64,000 nt of DNA from Echinococcus granulosus (taxonomy: Eukaryota > Platyhelminthes > Cestoda > Cyclophyllidea > Taeniidae): contig NW_020170392.1 in NCBI RefSeq assembly GCF_000524195.1, positions 231,069 to 295,068 of the forward strand, given 5' to 3'. A model generated the notes under the pieces. That model was not told the origin of the DNA, searched no databases, and saw only the letters and a list, made by a program, of their open reading frames with translations. The position numbers were made by a program, and so were the translations under genes. The number at the start of each line of letters is the position of its first letter. Position 1 is the first letter of the stretch. Of this stretch, positions 11,732 through 23,049 are shown one piece after another.

Positions 11732-14700
11732 TCACACCAACCGGTCAGCAAGACGCGCGGGAGTTCGAAAGCCATCAAACTCCTCAGTTGAAGGTGAGTG
11801 AGGCGGAGTGGCTGCCAAGAGTGAGGACTGCAGAGTTAACCGACATTCAAATTGATTACTAGTTCGGAGGGATATAAAATTATCCACTGGTGGTAGCGGC
11901 GGCAACGACTGTCCTGTGTCCACAGGAGGAGGAGAAGGAGTGGGTCTAAAGACAAAAAGATGGGGGGGAGGCCAAAAAGGGGATGAGAAGACACAGATAC
12001 TACGAAATGCACTTGGACAAAATGGTGTGCAAGGCTTCCGTCTGATTGGTCAACTAAAATGGACCAATAGGCGTCGCATTTTGGACACTCCGTTCGCCAG
12101 TTTTACAACAATCACTGACCTCAATGCTACTGAACCTGCTATTCCACTGCTATGACACACATTTTCAGGGGATTTAAAAGAGATGATTGTTGACGCCTAC
12201 CTTACTAAGTGAAGTGGAGAACCCTCGGGAGACGAGTCCCAGGCAGGAAGAACAAGCGGGGCGGCTATGATTTTTTCTGAAGTCTGTTGTACAAGAGGAT
12301 TCTGAGGATCACTTTTTGTTGATTCAATGACATTGACATTGCTCTTCTTCTTCTGCTTGCTCCTCCCCCTCCTTCCGTTCACTGAGAGGGCGTCCATTTT
12401 GGAGGTGATGACTCGGAGCGAGAGGGACTCAAAGGCGAGGACGAGGTGAGGAAATGCAAGGCGGAATTCGGCCTCCGGGACGGGGAACCGATAACCGGCG
12501 GCGGTGAAGAAACGTTTGAGGAAAGTGGTTAGGTCACCGTTTGAACCATCCGAGGCTACCAGCAACTCGGACCAAATGTCTTCTTCTGGAAGTTTTTTGC
12601 CATTAACAACAAATTGCAGTTGCTGAAGGCATTTTAAAATGAAAACTAGCAACAGTACAAACATCCATGCATTTGATAGCCGGGGAGTGAATGGAACAGG
12701 AAATGGTACTGGGATAAATCAAATAAAACCAATCAAGGCTAAAACAGATGAAAATAAATTCAAATCTTCCAGGCTAGAAAACAACACAGCAAAAGTAAAT
12801 AGCACCCCAAAGAGCTAAGTTGACACTTATAATGGAAGCACACTAGCGTCTTCAATTGAGGGAAAATGCTTGAAAAACGTTGAGAGTCAAGAATAAACGT
12901 TCACTAATGATGCCAGAAGTGACTTACTCAGGCGACTCCACTCTACTTCAAGGTAGGGAAGATAGTTCACGGACCTTCTCCGAATTATTCTAAAAAGACA
13001 AAAGTCGAGAGTGGAATTTTTGTATCGTTGTAATTCAACTAGGTCCAGAAACGGGCCCTTAGGTGAAAGCGAAGTCGCAGTAAAAACAGGAAGACTACTA
13101 TTAAAATAGGGAAGAGGGATGTCGGTAGGAAGACGAAAATGGCACACAAGCCCCTTGGCCTGATGCCGCGTCTTTAATAACCCAACTTTTACATCATGGA
13201 TAAAGTACTGGTGAAAGATAAAGAAGTCCTTGAAAGGCTATCAAGTCCTTTCCCGAATTCTGAAGTACCAGATTTCCTAGATAACATTTACTTTCCAGTG
13301 TTTTGATAGCTGTGTTCCAGTTTGTGAGTGTTGCTTTCATTTTTTGGTAGAGTGAAAAAATGGTTAGTGGATGCTAAAAAGCTTGCAGTATAGACAATTT
13401 GAACTACCAACAGATGAGGCATTAAGCAATAATGTAGACAGTACAACGACCAAGAAGTTCCAACCCTGCGTACCATTTGACAATTGAAAATGAGATAAAG
13501 ATAAATGAGCCTGGTATCGAGAAGAGTTAAAGCTAGTGCGCTAAAAATCGTAATCTACCAACCAATGTGTGGTTAAACGATTTAAAAAGTGACCAACTTT
13601 AAAAATGCAAGGAAGTGACACGAGAGACCCGAAAAAGGCAGAAGTAGGTAGTAACCTATGATTTAATTCCACTATCCGCTTTTTTGTGACGACAAGAAGC
13701 AGTTGTAAACGAAAAGCTGAGTGCTTGAACTTTAATTAAATGCCACACTTCCCAGGATGCAGAAATAAAAGGCAACATTTGATTCAAAATATGACAGTTC
13801 AGCGTCAGGCTAGCAGTCAGCGTCCACAGTCCGACAAACCAGATAATCACGGGATGTTCCCCCAAAAGATGTCTCACCGGAGGGGCCGCATGATGTCCGC
13901 ACACAATGGTGACGATGATGTCGACCGGGTGATCCAGAGGGCGAGAAGGGGGGTGAATTGGGCCAGGGCGTAGGCAGGCTGCCAGCCGAGGAAATCGACA
14001 CAAAGTTCAACGGCTTGACGGACGTTGGGACGTGACCAGACCAGGCTTGCCTCGGCGGGCATCTCCCAGCCACGCGCCTGCCATGGTACGAGGAATTCAT
14101 CCACCACCTGCGTTTTGTGGACGAAAAGGTTGAAAACATTAGGCTTCAAAGTGATACCAGATGGAGAAGGAAGAGAGGCTCACCCTCTGACTATGGCCAT
14201 ATTATTAGGAGTTGAAGAGAGCAGTGGTTACACGCCTTATCTACTTACTGGAAAGATAGGTGTTTCTTACCAAGGGAAGAGAATTGCAGGCACTAGAACA
14301 AGCCCGGGATATTCTCACTTCCGCCCGAAAGAGTGGGCTCATTCAGAAGACAATTCTCCAAGTGAGTCAGGCTAGACATCACCACCGTAAACAACATTTG
14401 TGCATACCTCAGCCACAGAGCAGCCAGCCAGTCCGAGGATGATTTTTTTCCATGTAGGGCTGCGCCACACACTGCTGTCTGCAACCACTGCTGCCTCCGA
14501 AGACGATGCAGTGGTGTCAAATCCGGCTCCAGTGAGCCGACGCAAAGCCTCTCCAACATCCACTTGGGTGAGGAGTTTGCACGCGGAGATGGGACCCACT
14601 CCAGGCACTCCAGGGAGCCAGTAGTCGCAGCCCAACACCAGACCCAACAAAACTAGCGACCTTCGACACAGGCTCAGTCGGGACTCCACCTGCTTCGAGC

Positions 14701-17354
14701 AGTACGCCTTCACCGAGGCATTCTAAATGTAGCAGAAGATGAAATCAAGTGAGTGACTTACTCGAGCGTCGAGAGAGAAGTGGCGGTAGACCAGTGTGGC
14801 GCCGTAGAGGAATGCATCGCCATCTTCTGTCACACACGCGTCGACTAGCTGGAGATACAGAGAAAAAACATTTACAAGCGCGCACTTCTGAGGGAGGCAA
14901 ATGATTTTAGAAGGCTTATGAGTGGAAGGAGCGACATACATTCTCCATGTTGAGGAAAGCACACATGGCTTCGGCCTCTCCAGGACTTGCAATACAGGGT
15001 ACACCAAGGGCTTCCAATAGCTGGGAGCACTGCAAAAAATGTGGAAAATACACATCCTCGTTTTGTTTAAAGTCACTTTCGTTGACCTCGACGCATTTGA
15101 CTGCAATGCCACTACGTCAAGGTTTATAACATCTCTGACATACACACACAAGTACGCAGTTTAGAGTATCACTGAAATTTGACAAGTATGCAACCAAGAC
15201 GTCAGAGGTTTTGTTGGTTTAGTACAATGATAACACTTGCAGCTCTTCAAAAACTATGTGCAATTATCATCTGTTTAGTAACATAATTCCACATCCACTT
15301 TACCATTTTATTCGCAACTAATCTGTCTGTGGAACGATTTGTGACGCTGGGGTTGGACAGGAACATCAGGGCGTCTCATGTTAACCCGTTCTTCACTGTT
15401 ACCAATAAATTGCACAATCCATCCCAGCTTGGGCAGCTTACAAAATCCTGTTGTACCCACAACTTGAACCACTTTTCTCAAAGAGCATCGACAGTTGCTA
15501 GGTTGCATAGTCATGCATTAAAAATGCCTAATGTTGAAACATGCAACAGAAATCCACTTGGGTGAGTCAGGCCTTGCAGGCCTGCTTCCTTATGATGGGT
15601 GTTTGTGACTAGGAAGTGCTAAAAAATCATCCGTGATATCTAAAACACTAGGATTCCCGGTTAGCGAGTACGCTTACTTGTGCCTCCTCTTTCTCGGGTC
15701 AAACAGGAATGAAAATCGCATTTTGGGGGGATTGAGCAAATCAGTGTATAGGCAGTGAGAAAAAAACTGTCATTATGCAACTGCACTCTTGATATTTGAA
15801 ATGAGGGATTTTCATGAGAAGTGCCTATCACAAGGTCCTTTTCCATACACGAGGTTTTTCGAGAGCGTAAATTTGGATAATGAAAAAGGAACTAGAATTT
15901 GGGTTTAACTGAACCGTAGTTCCAGCTCTCAAAAGTACACACAGGCATGGGGGCATTGATACATGTTCCGTCACACTTTGACATGAAGAAGGTAAACCGA
16001 AGTTAAAGACATAAGTTAACTAACAATAGGTCATGCTGTCAAACACAAGATTTTTAGAGCCAAATAAAATGAAATGAAATAAAAACCAAGTACCTTGAAT
16101 GATATGCGCGAGAATTGTGATCTCTTGAGCAAAGCTGGCCTGATGCCATCGGGCAGATTGCCCAGTCTAAAACAATAATATCTTTAGATATGACATTCAA
16201 TAGAACCTTAATCAATCCAAGGCGCCAGCGCTTTCAAAGGAAAGGGATTGGGAGGGAATAAAAACGATGTTTGAAGGCCCATTCCCTATTTGGGTGAAAA
16301 CACTTCTGAGTGGCAAATAAACAATCAAGCGTGAAGCACACCCGAAGTGACGAAGATAGGCTTGCGTACTATAAGTGAAAACAAGGCAAGGCGAAACAAA
16401 AGGTGACCGAGTTACTGCGGGATAACATCAGGCACGAGGTGACCGCGAATAGAGAACAAAAACAAGAGGACATTATAGACAGAACATCAAAGAAAACAAC
16501 TTTTTAACTACCTCGATAGGACAAGCATAAGAACCATAAGCATAAAAGGAAAAAAATTCTTACTACTACAACGAACAGATGTCGAAGGACTGAGAGCAGG
16601 ACTTAACTCTACTGGTTGAAATGTGCCCCCTTTAAAACCTGAAACGGACTAGAAAATATTCTTGTAGACAAAATACGACTAAAAATGGATTTCTGTAAAG
16701 GCGGAAGCTCTCGAAAACTTCCAAGGAAGTTCGTCGGCATTAAGCAGTAATTTCAGCGATACTATTTACTTCCACTAGCAAGTAAGTAATTACTGCAGCG
16801 CCAGATGTGAATTTCTGGAATAAAAAACCGACAATTATGTTACTTCACACACACGGTGTCTGAAGGAATTTCCACGATAAGACCAATCCAGCTTCCACTT
16901 TATAACTACAGGAAGTCTCTTTGAATAAAATCGCGGTAATAAGCCTGAGGTATAAGGAGTTTTTACTGAGTTCATTGACATAAATGATGTCGATTTACCT
17001 TGAGACTTGACGACGTTCCTTTAAGGCGGCTGCTTTGACGGCCGGAGCAATTCCATCGGTGACTGCAATAGGAAGAATGGCTTCACGGAGGAGCGCGATC
17101 AAGCGGAACACCAGATTTCTGGACGAAAAAACACAGGGCGTGAATTAAATAGTAAAAAAGGCTATCGGCAATGCGAAGTTTTCGTAAGCATACCGAAGAT
17201 AAAGCCTGCAGCCTGTTTGGACCCGTTGATTAACACAGATATCACCACAAACCCATCCACTGAGATCGATCGCTAACTTTTGACCACCCAGACTGCGAAG
17301 AGGAATGTGATCTTGTACTGGATTTAGTATGTTCCAAAGACCGTGGACGCCCAT
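11732..17354 (-). CDS. GEN1: Flap endonuclease GEN homolog 1 (Holliday junction resolvase)
   Basis: Nuclear XPG/Rad2-family nuclease that cuts four-way DNA junctions and 5' flaps. Exons are 17194-17354, 16999-17118, 16094-16166, 14940-15029, 14762-14848, 14408-14722, 13878-14107, 12928-12989, 12206-12645 and 11732-11827. They total 1674 nt, or 557 residues. The N-terminus MGVHGLWNILNPV and LAIDLSGWVC match GEN1. Catalytic acids are all present: Asp30, Glu136 and Glu138 in GEAEA, Asp157 and Asp159 in EDGDAFLYG, and Asp210 in GCDYWLPGVPGVG, which leads into the helix-hairpin-helix. A chromodomain-like segment follows (YLPYLEVEW, then EEDIWSELL). After this comes a basic KQKKK patch and a short Ser/Pro-rich tail. 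The protein is much shorter than human GEN1 (about 900 aa) because the C-terminal tail is reduced. The exon 10 start (12645) is the weakest boundary; it was chosen because it keeps phase. Confidence 0.92.
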
Positions 17355-19293
17355 ACCTTTGGGCGTGACTTAAATGCAAAAAAAGCAAAAAAAACATTGG
17401 ATGGTATAGTCAAAATTGACTCGTTAGCGTTAAATCTTTACGGATCATAACATCAGGAATGACAAGTAAAAAGGCAAGATGCTGCAAAATAAATACATTG
17501 GGAGGGATCCGGCAAATTATGCGATTGACAAGTGGTCATTCGCGAGCAAAGTTCCGACCAGCAATTAAACAAATTCCAACAAATGTTACGGTGGTCAAAG
17601 TGCAAAAAGACAGCTGCTAACCTTTATCAATAGAAAACCATTAAGTGTTATCTTCAATCGTAATCCAAGAGTGCTCTTCGCTAGATTAGATAAACTATTC
17701 ATACAAAGATGTATTAAAAATGTTTAGTATGTCTACAACTTAATATTGGTGGGGAGCCAATAAAGTGGAACAAAAGGCACCACCTCACGCAGTTTTAAGA
17801 GCGAAAATACAAGAAGCAAAACATACTCATTATCTAAGCCTGAGTTTATAAAAATAGGCATCAGCCAAAGAGATAAAAACTCCGAGGTTCCAAATCAACT
17901 TTATAAAGAGAATGAATACATACCACTTTAAAAACGAAGAATACCCGCATGATACAAATATTGCATCCAGACTCGTGAGTGGCGTACTCTTAAAAATACC
18001 ACTTAAAAAGGCACCGCAGCCCAAAAATAAATATCTAAAGCACATCAACACTCTAAAACACCTTGAGCGGAAAATTGCTGTTTCTGGAGAAAAGAAGAAA
18101 ATCAAAGAAAACACCACACGTGGACCCACGCAGGACTACAGTCAGCAATACAACCAATCAAGGACAAGTACACGACGGACGACCTTGGTCACTTGTATCT
18201 TGAAAGGTTTGGGTTTCCCTATGTTTTTTAAAACGCGATTTCACATTTCTCTACTATAGCACAACAGGACAAAAAGTCAGGCAAAGGCTTAAAAATTTTA
18301 CTTTATCGTGTGATATAACTTCCGTTTGGTGATTAAGGTTCTAATCACTAACTTTGCCGTACACTTTAAAAGAGCTTCTCGTGATTAGAGACTCCTATAA
18401 TTAGTGTACAAAGCTGTCATTGCAGAGTCGGATATATTACTGTTTAGAGAAGCTAATGAGAGCTTTCAAAGAACGCACTACTAGCTGAAGCAGGCTTTTG
18501 AGCCTTCAAACCTTCCCAGTTCTCTATTGGATTGGGAAGACTTAATTCAACAAGAGATATTTTCCTCAACATAAACCCACGTACAGCTTGATCAAAGTCA
18601 CTTCCCATTTTTATTTGAAATGACCTGATTTCGGTGTCGGAACTGATGGAATGGGTGCTAAAATTCTTCGTCCCTAATGCTTTGAATTGTGCATCAATAG
18701 TCGGTACGATAGGGGAATATCACGCAAAATAGGCCATTGATTTTTGTCAGAAGGCGTAATAAGTCTCAAAAAGTGTATGAACTAACAAATACGGTTTTCC
18801 TAGCTTGGGCAGCTGGATGTGGAAACATCCGCGTTTGCTGACAATCTGCATGAATTTTCCGTCTCCGCTAAGATCCCCTTTTTCAACGCATTCACCCCAC
18901 TGATGACCAGCTCAGTGATAATTCCACCAACCGTTTTTCATCCCAGTGTGATCGGATCTTCCTTACACCGACTGTTTTGAGCACAATGTCTATCTGCGCG
19001 TCCCAGTATGACTCTCTTCGAGGTGCAGTTTCAACCACTACCAACAGAGTAAGCAAATCTCTTGTGTACTTTCATGTACTCATCTTCATTCTCAACAATA
19101 AACGCTACAATTTTGCTTAAAAATTTGGAAGTTTATTTAGTATATGGCTCATTCCCAAAATGGCTGGTTTTACAAAAACGTCCACTTTAGGAGAAAATCA
19201 GTTCTGTCCACACTGGTGACATTTTATTTCGTGGCAAAAAAATCCTCGCTGAAGACGCTAGTATGAACGCTGTTAGAAGTGCATTATTTACAT
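17355..19293. other. Intergenic region, GEN1 upstream and PGAP4 downstream
   Basis: A 1.9-kb, AT-rich stretch containing the presumed GEN1 promoter and the PGAP4 3' flank. A 115-codon open frame near 17912-18259 is lysine-rich, without domain signature or splice context. I do not call it a gene. Confidence 0.55.
19223..19228 (-). terminator. Candidate polyadenylation signal of the PGAP4-like gene
   Basis: The minus strand reads AATAAA about 65-70 nt beyond the stop codon at 19294. Another AATAAA is at 19132-19137. The placement is typical for a short 3' UTR. Confidence 0.4.
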
Positions 19294-20460
19294 TTAATGG
19301 GGAAAGAGAAGGGGGTCGTGGAGATAACCACGATTTTGAGAGTACATGCCTATATGGATGACCACAGGCGGATGTACATCAAGAACGCCATGTCTGAGTT
19401 CCATTGCAGCCCTGGCAACAAGATCAACTTTAGATTGCATGAGGTTCGATGATGCACAGACTGTTCGCAGGTCAGTGTTCCCCAGGTTTTCTGCCAAAGC
19501 CTTTGGCAAAACAACTGCTGCTCCTGTTGCTGGTGAGTTCAAATCGTTTGATGGGAAAGTCGTAAAAGGGTCGGGTTTGCCGTACATTTTGAGTACAAAA
19601 AGCACGACTAGTAGTAGAAACGTCACAACTAGACATCGAACGCCTCCTCGATAGAATCGTGAACAAATGACGTAAAATGCGATTAAAGAGGGCAAGGTTG
19701 CGACAAAGTAGAACACCGAAAAATATAGAGCAATTCTGGAATCGTGAGCGATGGTTGGAGGTGACGCATACAGACGAAGTAAACCTCCTTCTGTGCGACT
19801 AGCATAGATATTTAATGCAGGTAAAAAATTCTTGGTAACTACAAGGTCATCCTCAAGAAGAACAACATAATTAGATGTGCGGTCCTGCCTTAGTTTCAGA
19901 GAGATGCAGATGATCATATCAAGGACGAATTTGCAAGGGCCATCAAAGACTTATGAAGGGTGAATAAAAGTTTTAGGTCCGAATACCCGACGAAGACGCT
20001 TCAATTCCATACTGAATGCGTCGCCATCTGTGGCATTGATGTGTCTAACTGGGGACAAGAGGAAATTAACCTTCCCTATGGCATCATAAAGTCTTGTTCT
20101 TGCAAAAAACAATGTTTTAACCAAGGCGACTGAGGTTTGTGTAAGATAATAGGGGTCAAAAGCATCAATTTTTCGGCGCCTTCTATTTGATGTTATCATA
20201 AGAATTAGAAAATCACGATTCCCACCGTAGTAAAACCTGTTATTTAGTGAAAGAGGAAGCCACTTTTTCAGACGCCACTGACCAATTAGTGTGTTTACTT
20301 CTGCTAAGCGAAACTCATCTTTATCGCGAACTGGAGAGGCGATCAAAAGCCGGTCGGCGAAATTGTAGATATAAGGTTCAACAGTGCTGTTGATAACGTA
20401 GACCAAAAAGAGCGTGCAAAAAAGACTTAAAATTCCACAGACGAGTAGTTTGTTAACCAT
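19294..20460 (-). CDS. PGAP4: PGAP4 / TMEM246-like GPI GalNAc-transferase
   Basis: Golgi enzyme family that adds the GalNAc side branch to GPI anchors. I read two exons, 20013-20460 and 19294-19949, separated by a 63-nt intron (gtatgg...cataag). Together they encode 367 residues; the human protein is about 400. The start at 20460 begins an N-terminal membrane anchor (LLVCGILSLFCTLFLVYVI). The acidic metal/donor-binding motif is in YVVLLEDDLVV. Two closely spaced transmembrane segments (around ALYFSVFYFVATLPSLIAF and LVVTFLLLVVLFVL) interrupt the transferase domain, which is the hallmark of PGAP4. The C-terminal VVIHIGMYS matches the conserved end of the family. Read without splicing, the frame meets a TAA at 19951-19953. 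The small intron removes it and keeps a good branch/pyrimidine/AG context, so I favour an intact gene. A disabling stop or a sequence error remains possible. Confidence 0.8.
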
Positions 20461-21429
20461 CTAGAAAAGAAGGTACCGTAAAATCAAGCAAGCACTTAAA
20501 TAAGATCTACCGCAAAAGCCTCAAAAAAGAAAAAATTATATTATTGAAAAGAATATTAGTATTAAAAGTGCATCCGAAAACACGCGAAAGGCTAACAGAA
20601 GTACAGACAACGTTTAGTTGCGAAAACTGTGAGTGCAGACTAATTCAAAAGGATTTTACCGAAAAAACGAAAGAATAAAATCTTGAATAAACCCCCTAGA
20701 GCCCATAAATCAGGATACGTAGAAAAGGCTTAAAAAATTAGTGTTAGCAGGTCGGAAAAAAGATCCTACGAAGGATAAAAACATGAGCAGACATTGGCAC
20801 TACGTCTTCAACTTCCATTTCTGACACGCAAAGCAGGTAGTGAATACAAACAATTTAATGCTCACGATCATGTCATGGATAACTAAGGACTAACAATAAT
20901 GGAAACAAACTAAGATGCCGCAGATTTGAATTGGTGCAATATTTATGCTGTAGTTTAAGGTCATAAAATTGTTTGCGAAGCGGCAAAAAAGCAGATTTTT
21001 CGTAAGATGTTGGCTGAAAGCTAAGATGCGCGGATTAAAGCTACGCAAAATTTATTTGTCTAAAGGCTGCAGGAAAATAAAATTAGCTTGGCAGTAGTTT
21101 AGGGTTACAAAGTGTACTTGAAAGATCCTAGTAAGCGCAAGATTAACAACAAAACTTTACTTACAAAACAAATTTTTTAATTTTTAATACATAATTTTGG
21201 CGTTATTTTAATTTTGCATTTTTGCTAATTAAATTTCTCTTATTTATGCCTATTACCTCTAAAAAGATTTAAAATTTGTTTGTGTTATTAATTTTTAACC
21301 CTTTTTATATGGTTAAAATTTACATTTTAATTGACACAACAGAGACACCTAAAACAGTTTTACTGCTCCCTAATGCAAGCGCCTTCTACGACAACCCAGA
21401 GTTAGTGGTCATTTAGTTCGGGAATTGTC
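20461..21429. promoter_or_regulatory. Shared divergent upstream region (PGAP4-like / RETREG-like)
   Basis: These 969 bp separate the two start codons of head-to-head genes, so both promoters must lie here or within first-exon UTRs. A markedly AT-rich block runs about 21160-21310. I could not assign a specific TATA box or factor site. Confidence 0.4.
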
Positions 21430-23049
21430 ATGGCGATCTCAGTCGCTCAGATGTATCAGGAGCGTTTTTATAGTGGCGCGTTTGCAGTTTTGTCAAATAT
21501 TGACTTCATTTTGTTGCGCGTTGAGTTTCTTCTGCTGTACAAGAAGTTAATCCCCAGTATTATATTCGCCTCAGTTGTGCAAATTGTATTTTGGTAAATT
21601 GATGAGCATTTTTTTACCTTTAGGTAACTAGGATTCCTGTACTTCTCCGACTTAATGCAACCTTTGTCGCTGCTACGTTTTTGAGTGTGGGTCTGCTACT
21701 TGATCTTGGGAAGAGCTGGCTGTTGCCAAAAATTGAGTGTATTATGTGTCCTCTTTTTAACTGTCATTTATAGATCTTCTACTTATGTCAACAGGATTTG
21801 ATATGGCTTCTGAAGTCGATATTGCCTTGAAAAACAGGGAAATTTTTTCTGTTGAAGAGTTGTCCTTTCATGCTGCCAAGGGATTCAGGATATTCTTAAA
21901 GCTTATTAATATATTTGCCCCCTATCGAGAGCAGCGCCCACTCTTGGTACGCGTTTTTTTTTATGGACAGACTGCATGTTTGCTCTCATTTTCTTACGTT
22001 TTCGTGGATTATTATCTAGTTTCTGATTTTGTCCTGCATAATGAGCCTTCTCCTCATTTGGATTGGTTTAATTGCGAAGGAGCACAATCTAACATATGTT
22101 GTGGTCAACATCTTCCTACTTCTTCCGGCCCTCATGCATCACCGAATTTTTTCACGAACATGGTCGGTGTTAAAGCCTTATATCGATCAAATCGAAGCCG
22201 AGTTCGATCGGGGTCAAATCGAGTCTATTGCCGAAAGGGAGGCCGGGGAGAGGGAGCTCTGGGAGCCTCTTGCCACCTCCTCATTTTTCAATCCATCTGA
22301 GCGAAGGTACAATACTTCCACAGGTCGATTTGACAATTTTGAGGTGGACGTCGACGACTTTGATGCTTCCGAATCACAGTTCATCCAGAGTTTTAGTGAG
22401 CTCCCTTTTGTTTGATCTAATTTATCCTTGGCTTTTTTCTTAATATCCTTGACGGTTTCTTTCAGTTCCCCACCGCTTGCACATATCAAAGGAGAAGAAT
22501 AAGGTCGCACTTGACGCAATGACCCGGGAAATAATGGAGACCTGTAGGAATCAAGAAGATATCGATGAATGGTTCTTGGAGGTCACTCAGGACCCGAAAC
22601 ACCCAGACAAGCGTAGTCAAAGTGGCAGCATGACTGAAAAACAAACTCGTACAGCTGATCTCAGTTCACTTAACGCCAACAGTGGCGCCACCGGTGATCC
22701 AACTCTCAATAGCGAATTTGATTCTGCCGAGTGGGAGGAATTTTCGGTAAGTGATTCACATCATTGCTCTACACTTTGATTATTCGTCTCCTTTAAGGAT
22801 ACTGTACCACAAGTTGGTAACACTGCGGTTATTCCCGACGATGTTATAAATATGCCACTTACGAGCGTTACTGAAAGGGCCCCCAATCAACATGGTATAT
22901 ATTTATCCAAGTGTCCCCCGTTGTATGGACTCTTCGTTCATCACAATATCATGTTTTCAGTGGTAGCTAGTGTCAAAATAACAAGATCCGCCCATTTCCT
23001 TTTTTGTGCTATTTATAGAGCGACATACTTTAAATGGGCCCAAGACTAG
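21430..23049 (+). CDS. RETREG: RETREG/FAM134-like reticulon-homology ER protein
   Basis: Probable ER membrane-shaping protein related to the reticulophagy regulators. Exons read as 21430-21593, 21632-21738, 21774-21946, 22020-22395, 22466-22746 and 22798 to about 23049. That gives roughly 450 residues with consistent phases. It has paired hydrophobic hairpins: one around LIPSIIFASVVQIVFW and ATFVAATFLSVGLLLDL, a second around SLLLIWIGLI and TYVVVNIFLLLPALM. Between them is FSVEELSFHAAKGF, which matches the 'SVEEL..H.A' segment of FAM134. After the second hairpin, RTWSVLKPYIDQIEAEFDRG also resembles FAM134. The rest is hydrophilic and acidic, as expected for the cytosolic tail. I see no clean LC3-interacting motif; DSAEWEEFSDTV is the best degenerate candidate. 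The 3' end is uncertain: the last exon may splice at 22894 instead of running to TAG. ARL6IP1 is a more distant alternative. Confidence 0.72.

Noticed and set aside
17912..18259. Lysine-rich plus-strand frame of 115 codons
   Set aside because: AT-rich sequence easily gives such frames; there is no motif and no splice or promoter support.
19346..19654. Plus-strand frame of 102 codons
   Set aside because: Antisense shadow of the PGAP4-like second exon.
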